A DNA stretch of 64,000 nucleotides from an uncultured Fibrobacterota bacterium (GTDB taxonomy: Bacteria > Fibrobacterota > Fibrobacteria > Fibrobacterales > Fibrobacteraceae). The notes under the pieces are model-generated. The model had not been told where the DNA came from. It did no database searches and saw only the letters and a program-made list of their open reading frames with translations. Position numbers and translations under genes: made by a program. The stretch's first letter is position 1; every line of letters begins with the position of its first letter. The stretch is from the NCBI GenBank assembly GCA_903876665.1, contig CAIRAY010000183.1:1-64000 (forward strand). Reading direction: 5' to 3'. Shown in pieces: positions 60,658 through 64,000 of this stretch.

Positions 60658-61533
60658 TTAATAAGCGCCAACGGGCACAGGAATCTTGGCGCGCAGCCAT
60701 GCAGCTACATCTTCCAGAAATTCAGGGGGTACGGGGCCGACCTCGCTTGTAGATGTGCGGCGGATAATCGAATACAGTTGCACTTCGAGCAGGTTGGCTG
60801 GATTGGCTTGGTAAATATGGCTGATGCGATTGGCCCAAGCCTCAAGCTCAGCATGGCTAGGCGGTGCGCCGTTGACGGTGCAAAGCATGGTCTGGATACG
60901 CAGCGGAAATTTTTGCACGGTCTGGCAAAGATTACTTTCGATGTGATCCAGCTTGTAGCGGGAACGGCTCATGGTGCGGAACCAGTCCTCGGTCCCGGCG
61001 TCCAATTTGCCCCAGATTTCTCCGCGCAGGGAGGTCAGAATTTTTAATCCAGCCTGGACCTTTTCTTGATGTAGCAAGGTGGCGTTGGTAATCAGAGTCA
61101 GTTTCAGATTCAGGTCGGGTAGGGCATCCTGTAATTCGCGCAACAGGGCGCAGACCTCTGGGAAGCCTGGTTCCAGGGTGGGTTCTCCGTCGCCGCTCAT
61201 GCAAATGTCTTTCAAGTCCAGCTGTTCGGGGGAAATCCCTTCGAAGCGTGGGCTGTCGGTGAATTTATTTGCAATCCAATGGCCTATGGCGTGATCGAGT
61301 TCCGTGCGCAGGCCTTCGGTGGTAAAGGCAGGCATGGGTTCCGCACCCGCATTTCGTTCGACCTGGCAATAGGGGCAATCAAAATTGCACACCAGGTCCG
61401 GATTCAGATTGATGCCCAGGGAAATCCCCCCGGCCCGGCGCGAAATGACCGGATAGACGAACTGGTATTGCCCAAAGTGGCGACCGTGGTCCGCCCAGGC
61501 GTGTTTGATGCGTTCAATGGCATTGGATGGCAT
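60658..61533 (-). CDS. Radical SAM protein, unknown substrate
   Basis: A 291-aa protein with the cluster motif LVCNFDCPYCQVER (CxxxCxxC, about 48-61), then DICMSGDGEPTLEPGFPEV (the GGE-like SAM motif) and LTLITNATLLH. It resembles the small family of stand-alone radical SAM proteins annotated as wybutosine-synthesis-like, but no substrate can be assigned. The start at 61533 gives about 47 residues before the cluster, typical of that family. It is divergent from ribD across repeat copy C. Confidence 0.8.
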   Translation of the reverse strand: MPSNAIERIKHAWADHGRHFGQYQFVYPVISRRAGGISLGINLNPDLVCNFDCPYCQVERNAGAEPMPAFTTEGLRTELDHAIGHWIANKFTDSPRFEGISPEQLDLKDICMSGDGEPTLEPGFPEVCALLRELQDALPDLNLKLTLITNATLLHQEKVQAGLKILTSLRGEIWGKLDAGTEDWFRTMSRSRYKLDHIESNLCQTVQKFPLRIQTMLCTVNGAPPSHAELEAWANRISHIYQANPANLLEVQLYSIIRRTSTSEVGPVPPEFLEDVAAWLRAKIPVPVGAY

Positions 61534-61586
61534 GGGAGAAATGTAGAAGTTTTGAAATAGAACGGCCGTTACGGTTTACCCTCCTG

Positions 61587-61639
61587 ATTTTTCCATGAAT
61601 TGCGAGTTTGCCCACCTCCCAAACAAACGAGCAATTCCC
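61587..61639 (-). repeat. Collapsed copy C of the 193-bp inverted-repeat element
   Basis: Only the flanks survive: CCATGAATTGCGAGTTTGCC followed by CACCTCCCAAA, joined directly to CAAACGAGCAATTCCC. About 105 bp corresponding to the internal hairpins of copies A and B are missing at the CAAA junction. It lies 20 nt before the ribD ATG. Confidence 0.75.
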
Positions 61640-61658
61640 ATATTCTTATCTTTCCCTC

Positions 61659-62759
61659 ATGGATCATTTGAAATGGATGCAACAGGCATATTCGGAAGCT
61701 CTCCTCTCCGTGGGGACCAGTCGCCCCAATCCCGCGGTGGGGGCTATTCTAGTCCGTGATGGTGCGGTCGTTGGCCGGGGACGGACCCAAAAGCCCGGGA
61801 GCCATCATGCCGAGGTCATGGCCCTGCGGGATGCGGGTGAGTTTGCTGCGGGCGCGAGCATGTATGTTACCTTGGAGCCATGCTGTTATTTTGGGCGCAC
61901 CCCTCCTTGTGCCGACGCGATCATTGCAGCGAAGGTAACCCGCGTTTTTGTGTCGGTGATGGATCAGAACCCCAAAGTCAATGGGGGGGGCATCGCCCGC
62001 CTGCGGGAAGCGGGGATTCCGGTTGAGCTGGGAATTTTGGGTGAATTTGGTGCTGATTTTTATCGCGGGTATCATCATCATTTGCATACAGGCCTTCCTT
62101 GGGTCGATGTAAAAATCGCTCAGAGCCTGGACGGATTTATTGCAGGCCCCAGGGGTGAGCGCACCCAGATTACCTGTCCGGAGACCTCCCTGTGGGTCCA
62201 CCGCCTGCGTGCTCGGGTGGATGCTATTGCTGTGGGTGGCGGAACCGTTCGCCATGACGATCCCCAGCTGACGGTTCGCGGGGTGGAGGGCAACAACCCC
62301 TTCCGCATCATCGTGACGCGTTCAGCCCAAATGGATTCCCGTCATAAGATTTTGTGCGATGGGGAAGGTCCAACTCTGGTGTATTCCCAGGAGCCCCCTG
62401 ACGACCTTCTGTCTTCCCCTCAGGTTCAGATGAAACAATGGCCCGGATCCAGCTTCTCCGAGGCCTGGCTGGCCATTTTGAAAGATCTGGGGGCTCAGGG
62501 TTTTCACCGGGTTCTTTTCGAGGCGGGAGCGACCATGGCGGGATTGTTGCTCCATGATTCCCGGCTTTGGAATCGGTTTTATCTGCTGACGGCCCCAAAA
62601 ATTTTGGGTGAAGGCCTGGGGTGGAAATCTCAAATTATTCCAAACTGGAAGGATTCCCTTCATTTAAGTAGATTTGAGGTCATTGGTTGCGATTTTTTAA
62701 CGGAATTTGAAAATGTTCACGGGAATCATACAAGCTCTCGGACTCGTCCGCACACTTGA
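61659..62759 (+). CDS. ribD: Bifunctional riboflavin deaminase/reductase RibD
   Basis: Second and third steps of riboflavin synthesis. The 366-aa product has the N-terminal deaminase with zinc motif HHAEVMAL and CCYFGRTPPCADAI (HAE...PCxxxxxTPPC). The reductase domain has VDVKIAQSLDGFIAG and VLFEAGATMAG. ATG 61659 is chosen; upstream frame extension lies inside repeat copy C. No FMN riboswitch could be recognised in the short upstream gap. The unusual tail VHGNHTSSRTRPHT overlaps ribE by 47 nt. Confidence 0.95.
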   Translation: MDHLKWMQQAYSEALLSVGTSRPNPAVGAILVRDGAVVGRGRTQKPGSHHAEVMALRDAGEFAAGASMYVTLEPCCYFGRTPPCADAIIAAKVTRVFVSVMDQNPKVNGGGIARLREAGIPVELGILGEFGADFYRGYHHHLHTGLPWVDVKIAQSLDGFIAGPRGERTQITCPETSLWVHRLRARVDAIAVGGGTVRHDDPQLTVRGVEGNNPFRIIVTRSAQMDSRHKILCDGEGPTLVYSQEPPDDLLSSPQVQMKQWPGSSFSEAWLAILKDLGAQGFHRVLFEAGATMAGLLLHDSRLWNRFYLLTAPKILGEGLGWKSQIIPNWKDSLHLSRFEVIGCDFLTEFENVHGNHTSSRTRPHT

Positions 62760-63306
62760 ATCACGCGGTGACGCCCTTCGCATGGGAATCGAATCCAAGG
62801 GGTTTTTCCATGGAGCGAAGGCGGGTGACAGCATTGCCAACAACGGCGTTTGCCTGACTATCGAAGAATGTACCGCCGATTTGGCCTATTTCACCATGAT
62901 CCGCCAAACGGTGGAGACGACCTCTTTTTCCAGAACCAAAGTGGGCTCCTGCGTCAATCTGGAGCAGGCTTGCCGTCCCGACACCCTCATGGGCGGGCAT
63001 TTGGTGATGGGTCATGTGGACGGAACGGTCACGGTTAAGGAACATATCCTGCGCGAAACGGGAATGGAAATCGTGCTTTCCGTTCCAGAGGAATTCCGGC
63101 GCTACATTATCCAAAAAGGTTCCGTCTGCCTCGATGGAATCAGCCTGACGGTTGCTGAAAAGCAGGCCGAAACAATCCGGGTGGCTTTGATCCCCGAGAC
63201 CCTGGCCAAGACCAATGTGCTCGAATGGCATGTGGGCGAGCCCGTCAATCTCGAAGTCGACATGATTGGCAAGTATGTGGAAAATTTTATGAGGCAAGGA
63301 GCCTGA
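62713..63306 (+). CDS. ribE: Riboflavin synthase (alpha subunit type)
   Basis: Dismutates two 6,7-dimethyl-8-ribityllumazines to riboflavin. The 197-aa product shows the two homologous lumazine-binding repeats: MFTGIIQALGLVRTLE with NGVCLTIEE, and GGHLVMGHVDGTV with CLDGISLTVAE. ATG 62713 starts the canonical MFTGII and lies 47 nt inside ribD. It overlaps ribBA by one base (TGATG). Confidence 0.96.
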   Translation: MFTGIIQALGLVRTLESRGDALRMGIESKGFFHGAKAGDSIANNGVCLTIEECTADLAYFTMIRQTVETTSFSRTKVGSCVNLEQACRPDTLMGGHLVMGHVDGTVTVKEHILRETGMEIVLSVPEEFRRYIIQKGSVCLDGISLTVAEKQAETIRVALIPETLAKTNVLEWHVGEPVNLEVDMIGKYVENFMRQGA

Positions 63307-64000
63307 TGCTCAATACCATTGAAGAGGCCATCGAGGAAATTCGCCAGGGGCGGATCATCATCGTTGCCGATGACGAAGACCGGGAGTCTGAGGGCGATTT
63401 CGTCTGTGCAGCCAGTCTTTGCACCGCAGAACAGGTAAACTTCATGGCCACCCATGGCCGCGGGTTGGTCTGTACTGCCATCGAAGCCCATCGGGTGCAG
63501 GAATTGCAGCTCCCTATGATGGCCACCAACAATTCCTCCCGCTTCGAAACCGCGTTTACGGTTTCCGTTGAGGCCCGCGAGGGCACAACGACCGGCATTT
63601 CTGCCGCCGAGCGCGCCCTGACTTCCCGGCAATTGGCCAATCCGCATACCGGCCCACGCGATTTTGTGACCCCAGGCCACACTTTTCCCTTGCGTGCAAG
63701 GGATGGCGGTGTGCTGGTGCGTCCAGGCCACACCGAGGCGACGGTGGATTTGGCCCGCCTTGCAGGCCTTACTCCCGCAGGCGTTCTCTGTGAAATCATG
63801 AATGTCGATGGCACCATGGCACGCCTGCCTGAGCTGATTGAAGTCAGCAAAAAGCTTGGCATTAAAATCATTACCGTTGCGGATCTGATCGCTTACCGGC
63901 ATCGTTCCGAAAAGCTGGTGAAGCGCGAAGCGGCTCCGACCATTCCTACGGGCATGGGCGAATTCACCGTCTATGGGTACCGGTCACTTTTGGACGGCAC
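63306..64000 (+). CDS. ribBA: RibBA, partial (DHBP synthase plus start of GTP cyclohydrolase II)
   Basis: The frame starts on the last base of ribE and stays open to the window end, so only about 231 residues are visible. The DHBP synthase domain shows VADDEDRESEGDFV, THGRGLVCTAI, TTTGISAAERA, FPLRARDGGVLVRPGHTEA and CEIMNVDGTMARLP. After VADLIAYR the sequence GEFTVYGYRS looks like the start of the GTP cyclohydrolase II domain, indicating a RibBA fusion. The 3' end is outside the window. Confidence 0.93.
   Translation, partial: MLNTIEEAIEEIRQGRIIIVADDEDRESEGDFVCAASLCTAEQVNFMATHGRGLVCTAIEAHRVQELQLPMMATNNSSRFETAFTVSVEAREGTTTGISAAERALTSRQLANPHTGPRDFVTPGHTFPLRARDGGVLVRPGHTEATVDLARLAGLTPAGVLCEIMNVDGTMARLPELIEVSKKLGIKIITVADLIAYRHRSEKLVKREAAPTIPTGMGEFTVYGYRSLLDG

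Noticed and set aside
61534-61658. FMN riboswitch in front of ribD.
   Set aside because: The 125-bp gap is largely repeat copy C and an AACGGCCGTT palindrome; none of the conserved RFN segments is present.

Overview
The window reads as one contiguous chromosomal stretch from a didermal (outer-membrane) bacterium of the FCB superphylum, most likely phylum Fibrobacterota. The strongest taxonomic hint is the secreted protein at 25353-26222, which carries a Fibrobacter succinogenes major-paralogous (FISUMP) domain behind a poly-serine linker. A bacterial group II GGGP synthase, an AAA-ATPase-like/PD-(D/E)XK gene and a rhomboid with a C-terminal tail fit the same group. Outer-membrane biology is shown by kdsB, rseP, a secretin and several signal-peptide beta-barrel candidates. 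No rRNA, tRNA, CRISPR array or phage region was found.

Layout. 1-2880: folded intergenic DNA and alaS. 3030-9468: GGGP synthase, then a five-gene oligopeptide-type ABC importer ending in a strong terminator. 9667-10626 (minus): outer-membrane protein candidate. 10792-18711: a long housekeeping run, rplM-rpsI-rpsB-tsf-pyrH-frr-uppS-cdsA-dxr-rseP. 18708-23219: TPR protein (minus), purD-purE, DUF3108 protein, outer-membrane candidate. 23319-26222: nspC, a lipoprotein (minus), the FISUMP protein. 26311-28941: efp-epmA (minus) divergent from epmB, a complete EF-P beta-lysylation set. 28977-29468: a 193-bp repeat and a lone fliN-like gene. 29554-32537: pyrR-pyrB-pyrC' and a small membrane protein. 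32512-35932: histidine kinase, HDOD protein, a small HD-associated protein and a PilZ protein. 36036-41568: pilM-N-O-P-Q. 41583-43142 (minus): two unknown genes. 43056-45988: thiL-pilB. 45998-46168: strongly folded intergenic element. 46171-54339: YecA-like protein (minus), uvrD/pcrA-gatC-kdsB-pyrG-comEA and a second PilM/PilN-like pair. 54360-57719: rsmD-coaD-rhomboid, second repeat copy, PfkB-family sugar kinase, small protein. 57721-60371: accessory patch with a secreted-gene remnant, AAA/PD-(D/E)XK protein and a decayed AAA_14/DUF4143 gene. 60368-61533 (minus): radical SAM protein and small membrane protein. 61587-64000: collapsed third repeat copy, ribD-ribE-ribBA (cut by the window end).

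How it fits together. Two type IV pilus-like modules, a PilB with tandem MshEN domains and a PilZ protein point to c-di-GMP-controlled pili or competence. pyrR-pyrB-pyrC' has the Pseudomonas-type order, and its dihydroorotase-like member has lost its metal ligands.

Most notable observations: a 193-bp terminal-inverted-repeat element (three copies, one with an 8-bp target duplication); an apparent AUC start codon for rpsI; promoter-to-ATG distances that imply leaderless mRNAs for several genes; the catalytically dead PyrC'; an AMIN-SH3-PilP fusion; and a multi-stem folded element downstream of pilB. All family assignments come from reading motifs; no database search was run.
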